NCBI RefSeq assembly: GCF_030272615.1
Contig: NC_081412.1
Span: 139,967,747-140,031,746 of the forward strand
DNA from: Cryptomeria japonica
Taxonomy: Eukaryota; Streptophyta; Pinopsida; Cupressales; Cupressaceae
DNA length: 64,000 nucleotides
Direction: 5' to 3'
A program made the translations under genes and the position numbers. The notes under the pieces were generated by a model that had not been told where the DNA came from, did not search any database, and worked only from the letters and a program-made list of their open reading frames with translations. Positions 24,351 through 36,300 of this stretch are shown here, in pieces. Position 1 is the stretch's first letter. Every line of letters starts with the position of its first letter.

Positions 24351-26551
24351 ATGGTACTTGTAGGCAATCGTCTCTTTCCATTTACACAACCTAACCTTGG
24401 GTTTGAACAAGAAGAGAACATATCAGAATTGTATCTTCTTTCTTGGGACAATAAGAAAAACTATGTAGATTGTTTGTGCATGTGTAGGGTACTCAACAAG
24501 GAGCGGCAAAGGGAGAGATGTTTGGAGGCTCAACCTCAAAGACAGTTTACGGAATAAAGAGCTCAACCCAAACAACCTTTACAACCCCAACTACCTCAAG
24601 CACCTCAGGCACCCAACCCTCAGCCACATCAGAATTAAGAAGCATCAAGTTGGAGAAAATCTCTTGCTTCTCATTTGAGAGGTTCGAAAGAGTCCTTTGT
24701 ACTATTGCAAGTCCAAAGAATTTTGTTGAACTTGGACCCTCAATTAGGCAGAAGAAAGAAAAAGGGAAGGAGAAGCTTGAGGACCCATGTACTCAGCAAC
24801 ACCATATAGTTCACTCTTCCAAACTTATCCCTAGTCCTCAACCTGTTGCAACTCCTTTTTTTAACCAAGCTCCACCACCAATGGCATTTTTTAATCAGGC
24901 TCAATCTCCTTTCGGAAATATCCCTATTCAGTTGCATGAACTTCCCAAAAACCCTAATAAGTTTTGTTCTAAATTTGAGTTTGGGTGAATCAAGACTGCT
25001 GAAGAGCATATCGAAGCTTTCAAAGATGCCTTAGTATGAAATAATATCCAGCATGAAGATGTTTCTTGTTGTCTTTTCTCTTACTCCTAGGGAGATAATG
25101 AGTTTCATTGGTACCTCTCCATGCCTGCAAACTCCATATCTAGTTCGAACATGCTTGAAGATGTGTTTCTTTTGCAATTCAGGGTGTATGTAGACCCCGC
25201 AACCCTATACCATCAATTTGCCTCATTAAGGAAACTATCCAATGAACCTTTGACCATCTTCAATACTAAGTTCTAAAGAGCATAGAAAAGGTTGCATGAT
25301 CCTTACAATGTTGCTCAGAATGTTGCCAATGAAGCATACTTACATGCCATTGACCCATGGATTGCAATGTTAATCAAATAGACTATTCAGGAGCAAGCCA
25401 GGGATGCCTTGGCCAAAGCATACACCCTCATCTTGAAATTGAATCAAAATCCTGGTGGGATTGGTCATATCCTACCTCTAGGCTTCGCATAGGGTGGGTA
25501 TGCTCAGTTGCCTCCACCGAATCCAGCTATAGTTGTAGGAGCTCCAACTATGAACCCAGTTCCATTATATGCACCCCAACAACCTGCAGCACAACCACAA
25601 GTTGCACCCTCTCTGCCATGGCTAAACAATACGCCCACACATATCCCTAAACAAACTTACGGAACATCTTACCAGCCAGTGATAAAAAATGTTGCAATTG
25701 CCAACCTTGCAACAAGAGGCACCACTATTGGTCAAACCAATCACATCTCCACTGAGGTTCAAGCTCTTAAAAATATGATATCCCAGGTCACTGCAAAGTT
25801 GAGGCACCTCAAAGTTAGTCCTCCAACAACACAAAATCAATCCAGGCCATACAACAATTAGTGTAACTACCAGAATCAAAGTCAAAACTAAAGGTACAAT
25901 CAAAATACCTATAATCGACTGTGGAATACTGGCCCTAACAATGGTGGAGTTCCTCATGACCACCCAGAAACAAGGGATGGTACAAATTTTGTACAAAGTG
26001 TCAACCTTGGTGTAGGCTACATGATACAACATTGTACTCCGATGTAAATTGTGCCACAAATGGAGAAGGTCATTCACATAGCTTAGGTTGATGCACAACC
26101 AAGGGGACAAGGAGAGATGTCAGAACCTGACAAGATCAACACTGTGATGCTCGTAGACACCTTTCTTTTCAGGGAAGAGGCATCAGAGTACCCTAAGGCA
26201 CCAATCTATGATGCACAAGCATTCTAGAACACAAGGGGTCCTTATAATTTGACAAGCCAAGAAAAGGGACCTCTGAATGAACCTTCTCCGCCCAAGGATG
26301 GGCATCCTCCCCCTGATTTGAGTGCAAGCAATAACCCATCACCCCTTAAGGGCCCTCAGATGACATCTAGAGTTGAAGTGAATAGGGAACCTACAATTAG
26401 ACGCTTCTATGACGTAACCAAGGAGATGGAAAGAAATACAAGTATTATCTCCCTTATGGACGTGTTGTTATATTGTCCCAAGAAAAAAAAGGCACTCCTA
26501 AATAAGCTGGAAGAAATAGACCACCATACCAATGAAGTGAACATGGCTTAA
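24351..26551 (+). pseudogene. Element G gag remnant
   Basis: Decayed Ty3/gypsy Gag. A Ser/Thr/Gln/Pro-rich N-terminal part is followed from about 24,940 by the capsid-like retrotransposon gag domain. Landmarks are TAEEHIEAFKDAL, EFHWYLSMPANSI and RLHDPYNVAQNVANEAYLHAI. A Pro/Gln-rich linker and a region with many Asn and Gln follow, then a conserved stretch (YDVTKEMERNTSIISLMDVLL) leading to protease. No intact zinc knuckle was found. In-frame stops often sit where a Gln or Trp codon is expected, as C-to-T decay would give. Its frame continues into the protease. Confidence 0.78.
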
Positions 26552-26559
26552 ATCAAGGA

Positions 26560-27130
26560 TGTTAACACAGCTTATCACCCCGACACTGTTAAGAACACTC
26601 AATTTCTCCTTAGTGTCAAGATATATGGTAAGAACTTACAAAAATATTTAGTGGACTCTGGTGCTTCAGGAAATGTCATTCCTTATTCTATATGCCAGAA
26701 GTTAGGACTTAATCCTGCTTGTGCTAACAACAAGATCATCCAGTTGGATAAGACAAAGGTCAATGTGATTGGAGAGCTCAAAGATGTGTACATTTAGTTG
26801 GTTGTTGATCCCCGCATTTTGCAACATATTGGCATTCAAGTAGTAGATATCTCTAAGGTTTACAGTATGTTGTTAAGTAGAGACTGGTCTAAAACACTAG
26901 GTAATTACTTCTCCACATGTTTTACCTTCTTGTGGTCGCCACGAAAGGGGGTCAACAATCAAATTCGTATTGATAGCAAACCCAGGTTCAAAAAGATGAT
27001 TACAGACTATGGGGATACTAATGAGTTATCTTACCTTCAAGTGATTCCAGTGGTTTATAAGGTTAACAAAATCATGACATTGACCATAGCACCTATTGCT
27101 AACTTGACTCTCGAGGAGAATCCAGAATAG
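26560..27130 (+). pseudogene. Element G aspartic protease remnant
   Basis: Retropepsin-like domain that would cleave Gag-Pol. The active-site block is VDSGASGNVIPYSIC at 26,650-26,695, with the catalytic Asp kept. The second half (VVDPRILQHIGIQVVDIS...LLSRDWSKTLGNYFST) carries the loop usually seen downstream in plant gypsy proteases. It is in the same frame as gag, so a Gag-Pro-type fusion is likely. A stop at about 26,796 and others break it. Confidence 0.8.
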
Positions 27131-27562
27131 TAGAAGAGAATTAAGAAGTTCATTGCAGCAATGTAATGAGGAGTGAGACACTTGGGGAATGATATACACC
27201 TTGAATACCTATTGTTACCTAAATGGTGTAGGATCCATCTCGAAGAACATTCAACAGTATCCTAGATTCCTTGCAGGAATGAAATCACTAAGTTGATGGG
27301 TTTAGAGCCTCCCAATGAAACTGATTATGACATGGCTCTAGAGGAGTGGGAGACGGTGTCTGTCTCAGATTTAGCAGCCCATCCTATAAAGCTTCATCAA
27401 CCTTCAAGTGAAGATGATAATTTGGATAATGAGGCCTAGATACAGCCTATGGAGATAGCTGTAATATTCTCATCATCAGAATTCCCCCTCCAACCAAGCC
27501 ACAACCAGAAGCCGTAACTTCTCCTCCTGCAACAAATATTAAAGTAAAGAGAAATAGTTTGA

Positions 27563-27960
27563 AAAGTGATATTTGGCTCTTGAAGTTTGATGGTTCCAAA
27601 TCCAAACAAGGTAGTAGCGCAGGTGTCTAATTAAGGAGTCCTAAAGGTAGGGTATTCCTTGATTCGTATCATCTGCAATTCACTTGCACCAACAATGTTG
27701 TTGAATACAAAGCCTTGATCAAAGGACTACTCCTAGATCTTAAGAAATGAGCTAAGGTTATTAGGGTTCAAGGTGATTCTGAGCTCATAATAAAACAAGT
27801 GTGTAGCCAGTATGCTTGTCATGACAAAAGATTGGTTGCTTATAGAAACCGAGTATGGAATCTTATTGAATATTTTGATGCCTTCAATATTCAACTGGTA
27901 CCACGTGTTCAAAAATCTATACCTGATGCATTAGCAGTGGCATCCAACACTCTTGAACTA
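27563..27960 (+). pseudogene. Extra RNase H domain upstream of RT
   Basis: Plant/archaeal-type RNase H fold lying between protease and RT. Catalytic positions are visible in order: Asp in LLKFDGSKS (27,588), Glu in NNVVEYKALIKGL, Asp in VQGDSELIIKQV, and Asp in SIPDALAVAS (27,925). Two in-frame stops break it. Its frame continues to the RT with one stop at 28303. Tat-lineage gypsy elements are known to carry a second RNase H, most often described after the first one rather than before RT, so the position is notable. Confidence 0.75.
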
Positions 27961-28314
27961 GTCAATAAGTCACCTCTTAAGAAGTTTTTCGTTGAGTTGG
28001 TTCCCACCCTAGCAGTTCCCGACAATATCAAGCACTTTCAAGTGTTTGAAGATGATAGACATATCTTGGCTTTTCTTGCAAATTCGGGAGCATTTGAGGA
28101 CCAAATTGTTGATGAAGATGACAGAGAGGAAGGATTTAATGAGTTAGACAATGACCCCATTATGATCCTTCCCTCCAACGTCATCCCCAAAGGAATGGTG
28201 ACTTTGGAATGCCTTTTTGATTCAGACTCAAGGGTAAAAGAAAAATTGACTACCGAGTTTGAAGCTGACAAATATGAACCCCACAATATTGGCCTTGAAG
28301 GATAGGAAAAGTTA
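27961..28314 (+). pseudogene. Linker between extra RNase H and RT
   Basis: Open in the RT frame apart from one stop at 28303. Rich in Asp, Glu and Leu with no motif I recognise; it probably tethers RNase H to RT. Confidence 0.6.
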
Positions 28315-29199
28315 GTGTCTATTGGTAAGACTTGCACTCAAGCTGAAAAAGAGGAGATTATTAAGATTTTGAAAGAATACATTGATGTCATAGCCTGGGG
28401 GTATGAGTATCTGAAGACATTTGATACTTCTATAATCGCACATACAATTCTTGTGAAGCCTAATGCAAAACTTTTTAGGCAGAAACAACGTCTTGTGAAT
28501 CCTCTTATTGAGCCTCTCATTTTTAAAGAAGTGCAGAAACTTCTCACCGCAAATATTATTTTTCCTGTCAGGCATTCTACTTGGGTTGCTAATTTTGTCT
28601 TTGTTAGGAAGAAGAATGGTGAAATCCAGTTGTGTGTGGATTTTCGTAACTTAAACAAGGCATTCGAAAAGGACAACTACCCATTACCTTCCCTTGACGA
28701 AGTCTTGCAGATTGTCAACGGGTCGCAGATGATTTCTTTCCTCGATGGATACTTGGAGTATAATCAAGTGATGGTCAGTTATGAAGACCATTTGAAGATG
28801 ACATTTACTACTAAATGGGGAGCTTTTACATACTGGCATATGCCATTTGGGTTAATAAATGCAGGAGCAATCTTTCAGCGTGTTATGGATGTGAACTTCA
28901 AAGAGCTGATAGGGAAGTATATCATCATATATATGGATGATCTAACAATTATTTCAAAGAGGTGTGAAGACCACCCTAATCATCTTCATAAGATATTTGA
29001 AAGATGCCGAAAGCACCAAATATCTCTAAATCCCAAAAAATGTATATTCGGAGTGTCTGAAGGGAAATTACTTGGTCATGTGATTTCTGAGAGAGGTATA
29101 TCTATTTACCCTGATCAGGTAGAAGCACTATTGAAACTCCAGATGCCTGGCAGCAAAAAAGAGATGTGGTCCTTCTTTGGAAAGATAAATTTTGTTTGA
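28315..29199 (+). pseudogene. Element G reverse transcriptase
   Basis: Ty3/gypsy RT with most motifs intact over 294 codons. These are STWVANFVFVRKKNGEIQLCVDFRNLNKA (motifs 1-2, 28,578-28,665), then DNYPLPSLDEVLQIV. A damaged motif 3 follows (SFLDGYLEYNQVMV, normally D-G-Y-S-G-Y-N-Q-I). Next are FTTKWGAFTYWHMPFGLINAGAIFQR and the catalytic YMDDLTIIS at about 28,930. The thumb begins at HLHKIFERCRKHQISLNPKKC. The domain is otherwise full length and ends at a stop near 29,199 where the connection to RNase H would be. Confidence 0.92.
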
Positions 29200-29603
29200 A
29201 AGTTCATCACCGGCTTTGCAAAGATTGTTAAACCATTGAATGAGATGATGAAGAAGGATGTCAAAATTGAGTGGAACCAACAACCCAAGGATTCTTTCAA
29301 TCAAACCAAGAAATCAATTTTTGAAGCACCTATTTTAACTAGCCCTGATTACTCTCTACCACCTCATATATATTCATTTGCTTCCTTGCATTCATGTGTT
29401 GCAGTGCTTACCCAAAAGAAGGACGGGGATGAAAAACCCATTGCATTCATGAGCTCTTTAAGAATGCAGAAGAAGGATATACTACATTAGATCTAAGCAA
29501 GCCTTCGCTTTGGTGCGAGCTATCAAGAAGTTTAGACATTGCATCCTCAGGAGAAAAGTGTATGCTATCCATGAAGCTGGTTTGAGGACAGGGATTATCC
29601 CCA
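29200..29603 (+). pseudogene. Element G RNase H after RT
   Basis: The usual gypsy RNase H just after RT, in the same frame as RT up to 29,490. Landmarks are KKDVKIEWNQQPKDSFNQTKK, ILTSPDYSLPPHIYSFAS and VAVLTQKKDGDEKPIAFMS. Several expected acidic positions are lost. After 29,490 the frame shifts and degenerates (RAIKKFRHCILRRKVYAI). Confidence 0.8.
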
Positions 29604-30920
29604 GTGCTGGCATCAAATTATCCCCACATCCAGTGTCAACAATACATTATTAATTATTTCACTCAAGATCCCTGGTATTCTGATTTAATTTATCTTCTTC
29701 TGAACAACAAGTGCTCTGAAGGATTGACTGCTCCTCAACGAAGAGCACTGAGACTCAAATGTGCTAATTACATTATTAAATATTTCATTCTATATCGCAA
29801 AAATTATGAGGGAATCTATCTCAGATGTGTCGACTGACAGCAAGCTTAGAAAATGGTAGATGAGTTCCATGGCAAAAATGGCACTGGCCATGGATTGTTC
29901 GATGCAACAACTCATCATATCACGAAGGCTGGTTATTATTGGCCCACCATATTGAACGATGTTCACCATCATGTTTGACATTTTCACACTTGTCAAACCA
30001 CCACCCTCAGGGAACATAATATAGCTATGCCTCTACAACCAGTATATGAAGTGTGACCATTCGTGCAGCGGGCTTTGGATTTCATTGGAGTGATAAATCC
30101 TAATTCCTTTGTTGGACACAAGTTTATCCTCACTGCTACCGACTATTGCACTAGGTGGATTGAGGCACACTCTTGCAAGAATTGTACTGTGGAGGTTGTC
30201 ATTAAGTTCCTTGAAGATAAAATCGTCACCAAGTTTGGAATGCCATTTTCTCTGGTATGTGATAATGTCCATGCTTTTACTTCAGAACAACTAATGCAAT
30301 GGCCATATGAATGCAATGTGAATCTTAAGTTTTCTTCTAATTATTATCCACAAGGGAATGGGGTGGAATAATCAACAAATAAGAACCTTCTTGATGTAAT
30401 CAAGAAATTATTAGAAAGGAATCCTAGGGACTAGCATAATCAGTTAAAATACGCCCTCTGGGATGATCAAACCCATGTTAAAGATGTCGTTGGTACCTAC
30501 CCGTACTATCTGGTGTATGGTCAAGAGCCATTTTTTCCAATCAATATCCAAATTCTCATACTCCAACTCATGAAGGACTTAGAAATTGGGGATCAGGTTG
30601 AAGTTTGCCTTTGAAATTTGTTAAAACTTGATGAACGAACCATTAACGCTTTGCAACATTTTTTCCAAACACCAAACCGTTGTTAAACGATGGTTTGGTA
30701 AAAGAGCCAAAGTGAAATCTTTTTGAATCTCTGACCTTGTTCTTGTTTGGACAAGGCTAAAGAAAAGAAGGGCAATCACCACAAATTTGAAAGATTGTGG
30801 TTAGGTCGTTACCAAATTGAAGAAATCCTAGGGGAGAACACCTTTTGATTGAGCTCGTTAACTGGAAAACCTGTACCATTGTTTGTCAATGGTCAGTTCC
30901 TGAAGCATTATTTTGATTAA
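29604..30920 (+). pseudogene. Element G integrase and pol C-terminus
   Basis: Zinc-binding N-terminal part at about 29,850-30,010 (DEFHGKNGTGHGLF... TCQTT); one Cys position of the HHCC set is gone. The core domain has LDFIGVINPNSFVGHKFILTATDYCTRWIEA (catalytic Asp, 30,076), then FSLVCDNVHAF (second Asp, normally D-N-G) and YYPQGNGVE (catalytic Glu, 30,369). The tail carries YPYYLVYGQEPFFPINIQI, and the pol ends at the stop 30918-30920 (VNGQFLKHYFD). Stops and frameshifts are frequent. Wording of the DFIG block is that of Tat/Athila-like plant elements. Confidence 0.85.
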
Positions 30921-31907
30921 TCCACAATTGAGCTTGATCCTTTGTACTATAGTAGTTTAGTTGTTTTGTTCACTTTGTTTTCTTTTGTTTTGTATGTTTG
31001 CTTTGTTTGTTTGTGTTTTGTTTCGTTTTGTTTTGTTGTCTTTGTTCATTTCTTTGTTTTATTTGGGGAAAGTATTTATTCTCAAAGTTTTGATATGGTT
31101 GCATTTAGAGAGACTTCGACTCTTAGCTCTTTATAACTTCATTATCCCTGGGATAGTTTTGAAATCCTTGCCTACATTCATCAAAGGTGGAATATAAAAG
31201 GTTAATGATGATTTAATTTTTTGATATTCAATTGGTGAAGACTAACTTGATCATCCAGCACCATCATCGCATTAAGATACATCATAAAATACCCAAAGAT
31301 GTCAATAGAGCTTATTTCCAAGTGAAAAATCTAAAGTCGGGTTGTTTATCATTGTCCGTTATGGTCCCCTACCCAGGTTTAGAGCTTCATTGCTTTGAAA
31401 GTTACTTTAAGTTTCAAGCAGTCAAGGCTTTATATTCGATGAAGTGAAGGTATATTCTCAAAAAAATAAAAAGAATGAAAATATTAATCTGATGCAACTT
31501 ATTAGGGTGTTTCAAGTAATCTCCACCAAGGCTATAGACACCTGACTAGTAGTGGAGCATAGGTTGACGAGGTCCAAAGGTATCTTTATCGGGGCTATAG
31601 ACGCCCGGCTGGGAGCAGAGCTATGCCCATGATAACCTTGCACATAACACATGGTTGAGTTCAGTCACGTAGTTTGGGCCCATGTTCTATTGTTTATCTT
31701 CATGATTAGAAAGATGGGGTAATTAATCAAAAGCACACACTTAAGGCTAATCTTGTTTTGTTCCTAATTTGATTGTATGATCATTAGTTCATTCATACTT
31801 TTTCTTTTATATACTACCCTGAATGATAGTAGTCTTGGAGGTCTACGAAACCAGAGATTCTGAACTTCTAAAATGCCTAGAGTTTTTTTTCCTAGAAAGT
31901 CACCATT
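30921..31907 (+). other. Element G region between pol and 3' LTR
   Basis: Starts with a T-rich, TTTTG-containing stretch (about 30,960-31,080). It continues with non-coding sequence, a degenerate 63-bp doublet (31,530 and 31,593, sharing GGCTATAGAC) and reaches the 3' LTR. The bases before 31908 are not a clear polypurine tract, so the tract is mutated or divergent. Confidence 0.6.
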
Positions 31908-31989
31908 TGTTATGCCTTGCACATATACCCCCATCATTTTATTTGGCATGAAAATGCGGGTCCCCTTTTTATGTCTTTTGCTTTCTTTT

Positions 31990-32490
31990 GCCTTTGTGTT
32001 TTTTCTTTGGACACTTCAGAACCCTAGAGCCCCAAAGTTTCGAGGTGCCCTTTTGGTTTGTTTTTGGTCTTCTTTGGAACCTTGGAACCCCGAAGTTCTG
32101 AAGTGCTCTCTATACCTTTGTGCTTTTGTCGAGACCTCAAGACCTCAGAACCCCGAAGTCCCAAAGTCTTGTTTGTTTTGTTTTGGTTCAAGACCTCAGA
32201 ACCTCGGAGCCCTAAAGTTATGAAGTCTTGTCTTCTTTGTCTTGTGGAAGCCTTGGAATTTAAAAATCTCGGAATCCTGAGTTCTTCATGTTTTGCTGTG
32301 TTTTGGTTTGAGTTTCAGAATTTCGGAACTCCAAAATCCTGGACTCGCTTTGTATTTCACCCTAGAACTCTGGAACCCCAAAGCCCTGAGGTATTTTTTT
32401 GTGCGTGTCAGGGCCTTGGAACCCCAAAACCATGGAGTTCCAAGCTTCCCTTTGTTTTGTCTCCGGACCCTGAAACCCTGGAATCCCAAG
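31990..32490. repeat. Near-palindromic motif array, block 1 (3' LTR)
   Basis: Counterpart of 18165-18655; about nine degenerate units upstream of the TATA box. Unit core resembles GGAACCCCGAAGTTCTGAAG. Confidence 0.7.
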
Positions 32491-32530
32491 GTCGTGTTTA
32501 GTGAGATAGTACGATCACCGAAGAGGAGGG

Positions 32531-32538
32531 TATAAATA
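32531..32538 (+). promoter_or_regulatory. TATA box of element G 3' LTR
   Basis: GGGTATAAATAGGG, a textbook plant TATA box. Transcription would start about 25-35 bases downstream, near 32,560-32,575 (CATTCATTTGTGCATTC). Everything before is then U3, and the LTR ORF lies downstream, in the transcribed part. The 5' LTR lacks this box. Confidence 0.75.
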
Positions 32539-32754
32539 GGGAAAAATGGATGATTTTCATTCATTTGTGCATTCTTCATCTCCAAAACTTGAGCTCTCCC
32601 TCCACACGATTTTCTTCTTCACTCGTTCATGTTTTCCTCGCCACCTCGTCAAGTTGGTTGGTTTGTTTGTTTTTGTTTTCGCATTTTTCATGTTGTTTAG
32701 CTAGGGTTAGATTAGATTTTTATGCTTTCAATAAATTTTCCAATTCATTTTTCC

Positions 32755-33290
32755 TACCTCACGGAACCCTAGTTTTGGCACCTCGGGATCTCAGAATCCC
32801 GAAATTCCGAAGTGCCTAAGTTTTACCCAATTCAACAACTCGGAACCCCAGAGTTTCGAAGTCATCATTTGACAAGAGTTTTATCCATCTCGGGATTCTG
32901 GAATCCCAAAATCCTTACACCTTATAAAGTTTCATGTTTTACTCACCTCAGAACCTCGGAACCCTGGAGTAGTCCCTTACTTGAGAAATTTTACTCACAT
33001 GAGGATTTCGGAATTCTGGAATCTCGGAGTCTATTTTTGAAACTGTTTTTCTCACCTCAAAACCTCGGGACCTCGAAGTTCTGAAATCTACCTTTTGAGG
33101 TCTTTTCCAAACTCGGAATCCCAAAGTTTTGAATTTGGTTGTTATTGCCCTTTCTTTAACTCGGGATCCCAGAACCTGGACACCTGAAGTTCCTTCCTAT
33201 TTTGCATTTTATAACTCAAGATCCCAAAACCCTGAAATTATCTCATTTGAAGGGTTTTATACCCTGAAACCTCAGAGTTCCGAAATATGT
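32755..33290. repeat. Near-palindromic motif array, block 2 (3' LTR)
   Basis: Counterpart of 18880-19410; about ten units between the predicted transcription start and the LTR ORF, e.g. CTCGGGATTCTGGAATCCCA. Confidence 0.7.
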
Positions 33291-33324
33291 GGAGATTGTA
33301 TAATAAGAAGTAATAGATAATTAT

Positions 33325-33340
33325 TGATATTTTCTTGCAG
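33325..33340 (+). promoter_or_regulatory. Candidate 3' splice site before the LTR ORF
   Basis: TTGATATTTTCTTGCAG, a pyrimidine tract ending in CAG, 14 bp before the ATG of the LTR ORF; the 5' LTR has TTGATCTTTTCTTGCAAG at the same place. A donor-like TTAG|GTTGGT lies near 18,768 in the 5' LTR. Splicing here would remove motif array block 2 from the leader. Sequence evidence only. Confidence 0.3.
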
Positions 33341-33354
33341 GATAAAGTAGATTG

Positions 33355-36300
33355 ATGGACCCATCCCCAAGAAAGAAAAGGACAAAGGAAGAAGAAAATA
33401 TTGCTAAGAAGCCAATACTAATGAAGTATTAGTATCAAGGGCAGACACTCACCTCAAAGCTTGAAGATAAAGTTCAATGGGTAACCGACATTGAGATCAA
33501 ACACATAGAAATTGAAGATATAAAAACCCAACTAACATCTACACCTCATACCCTTGAAGCACGCTACAGGAGAATTAAGAGATCATGGCTAGTGGAGGCA
33601 ACTATATTCCCCCAAGCTATGCAATCACTGTAGTTGATAATGAAAATTTCCCAATACTACCAGCTAAGTACAAGACAATGTGTTAATGCAGATGGAAAAG
33701 TGATCGTAGATCTTTTGCCATATATGATAGGAATGACTTTTGGAATACCAGTGAGAAAGAGGTTCTAGTAACAACTGAGGAGTAATCCATCTCTATGTTT
33801 GTGAAGAATGCTTCTAACTACAAAAAATATATCAATGAAGCCTGGCTAAAAGAGCCAAGGAAGGCAAGGCTAAAGGCTACAAAGATTTTGAGAGAATATT
33901 TTTAGGAACCTTAAAGAGACCTCATCATCATGTTAAGAAGAGTATTTGGAAAGCCAGAATACAAGCATTTTTAGACATGGATGTTTCATTACATGCATAC
34001 AATTTTGATTGGCCACGGGTTATTTCAGATAACATTCATAATCAGCTAACCAAGGTCCTCCAAACAAAGAAGTTCTTCATGACTGTTTATGTCATATGGG
34101 TGGTAGCTCGTGCTAGTAATTTTCCAGAGCTAAAAACTGAAGGGAAAATAGGGGAAGAGCCTGGATAGAAAAGAGTGTGGGAATATTACACTCAATTGCC
34201 TATCTCTCAGGCCAAACTCCATTTTAAAAGACTAAATGATTCTTTCATTTAATGTGTAATAATAAAACTAATAGGTGATCTTGGGTACAGACTGACCCCA
34301 GAGGCAATGCAAATGGTTAAAGAATGGGGGTGTTGGTTCTTGCAAAACCAACAATCTACCTACCTTCATGTCAGTGGCTTTACAGTGAACCCATTCCTTC
34401 TACCAAGGTATTGTAGCAATAGAATAATCATTTTGGAATATGTCAGACAATTGATTGGTCTACAAGCATTGTTGACATTTAAGCACAAGAATGGAAGTAC
34501 TTTTCCTATTTCTCTAGAACATTATACATGTCCTAATATATAGGCAGCTAAGGCAATAGAACAAGAACTTCAAGATTTGAGCCTATAAGAGTTCAATTAT
34601 TCAAGAGAAAGATATGACCCATATGGAAAATTGAAACAAATGATGCCTATTTCTTACAAGGGTCACAAGCCATCCTTAGAAGATTATCGGGCTAATTTAC
34701 AAGATAGATTTGAGGCCAGAGAAAAAGGATTTACATGTTGATTGTCCCACGAATTAGAGATTTTGAAATTGAAATAAATATTCCAAAGGAGTTAAGGGAT
34801 GATGGTGGGTTGCTTGATCTTGTATTCAAAGAAAAGGGAATTGATAAAACACCCCTTACTCCTATTAGTTGGTCCAACCAAGAAGAGCTAGATATTGATA
34901 TTGTTACCGCAAAGGTTCTAGAGAGAACAATGCAATGGTTAAACGTAAGGATCCGACCAAGTGTTTCCAGGGGGAAGAAAAAGGGCAAAGCTACTGATAA
35001 CCCTTAGACCAAAGTCCACAAAGAATATGTAAGAAGAATGAGGTCTGATTCAAGGAAGAATACTTCCACCAATCCTGAGGAGACAACAGTACCAATTGAT
35101 AATCAAGAGTTGAAGAGGTAGTTGGACACCAAAATGAGAGAATCTCAATTCTTGAAAACCACCGTTGAACACAAGATTACTACAGGGTTACAAGTCATTC
35201 CACAAGCTTCCATTACTCCCATTGTTCCTACTATTGGGATGGTTCCAGGAGAGGGCACTTTTCAAATAGAGAGTACTGAAACACAGCCTCCTCTTGCTCC
35301 TTCAACACGAAATACCACACCCCCTCCAGTACCAACCCAAGAACAAGTCATCATCCATAATATTGAGACAAATTCTAATGAAGATGATGAACCAATTGCA
35401 GTTGTAGCAAAGAAGAGGAGAGTTGAAAAGAAACAAAAGGAACCACAAGAGTAGCTTGCAACAACTCAACCAAAAAAATAATTGGGGGTTACAGAAGAGC
35501 CATCAATACAAGTGCAACCGATGAAAATTCATGTACAAGTTATGGGAGAAGAGGGATATGATGAAGGACAAGAACGCAGTGAACATGTTGAACATGATGA
35601 GCAACATGAAAGGATGGTCCTTACTCCTGATGAACAAAAATATTACTTGAATAGTTAGGAGGAGATAGGCAAAGGCAGGTAGAAGAAACAGAAAAGGTAT
35701 TTGAAGAAGAAATTTCAAAAAAGTTAGAGGAGATAGCAAAGAAACAACAACCCATAGAGGTACTGCAAGCTAATCTTGCTCAACAAGTTTCTCAATTCGA
35801 AAAAAGGCCACCAACCCCTCCAGATCAGCAAGAAGAACAACAAGAGCACTGAGAAGAGGAGCAGGAACAGAATATAGAAGCTTGTAGGATTAATGCAAAT
35901 GTAACGATGCAAGGAGGGGAACAAGATGACAATGTGCCTCAACGGTTAATTTTACCTTCAAGAAGAAGGAAAAGGCCGCCCTCCCAAATATAACTTTGCA
36001 GGATGCAATTACCGAGTCTCCAAGGAGAGAAAAGAGAGAAAGAACAATTCATCATCTATCAAGGACATACTTGGGAGATGTAATTAATAGCATAGCAACA
36101 CCTGTTTGAGATTCTGAGGAAACCTCTCAAGCCACCCCTAGGTATCAAGTATCAGAAGTCAATTTGGGTAGACATACCGAGTGGGGGGAGATTGATACTC
36201 TACTTGCTACGACTTCCACTGTCCGAACAAGAATGGAGAAGGAATATAAAACAAAAGCAGAGGTCAAGGCACAATTGAGGCAATATAGACAACTAATCAT

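Noticed and set aside
25622-26110. 162-codon minus-strand frame inside gag of G
   Set aside because: Shadow of the gag reading; no motif and opposite to a recognisable domain.
30942-31197. Hydrophobic frames rich in Phe, Val and Cys after pol (an env-like protein?)
   Set aside because: Caused by TTTG/TTTTG-rich low complexity; no signal peptide with ordered domains, no start context, and no conserved envelope features.
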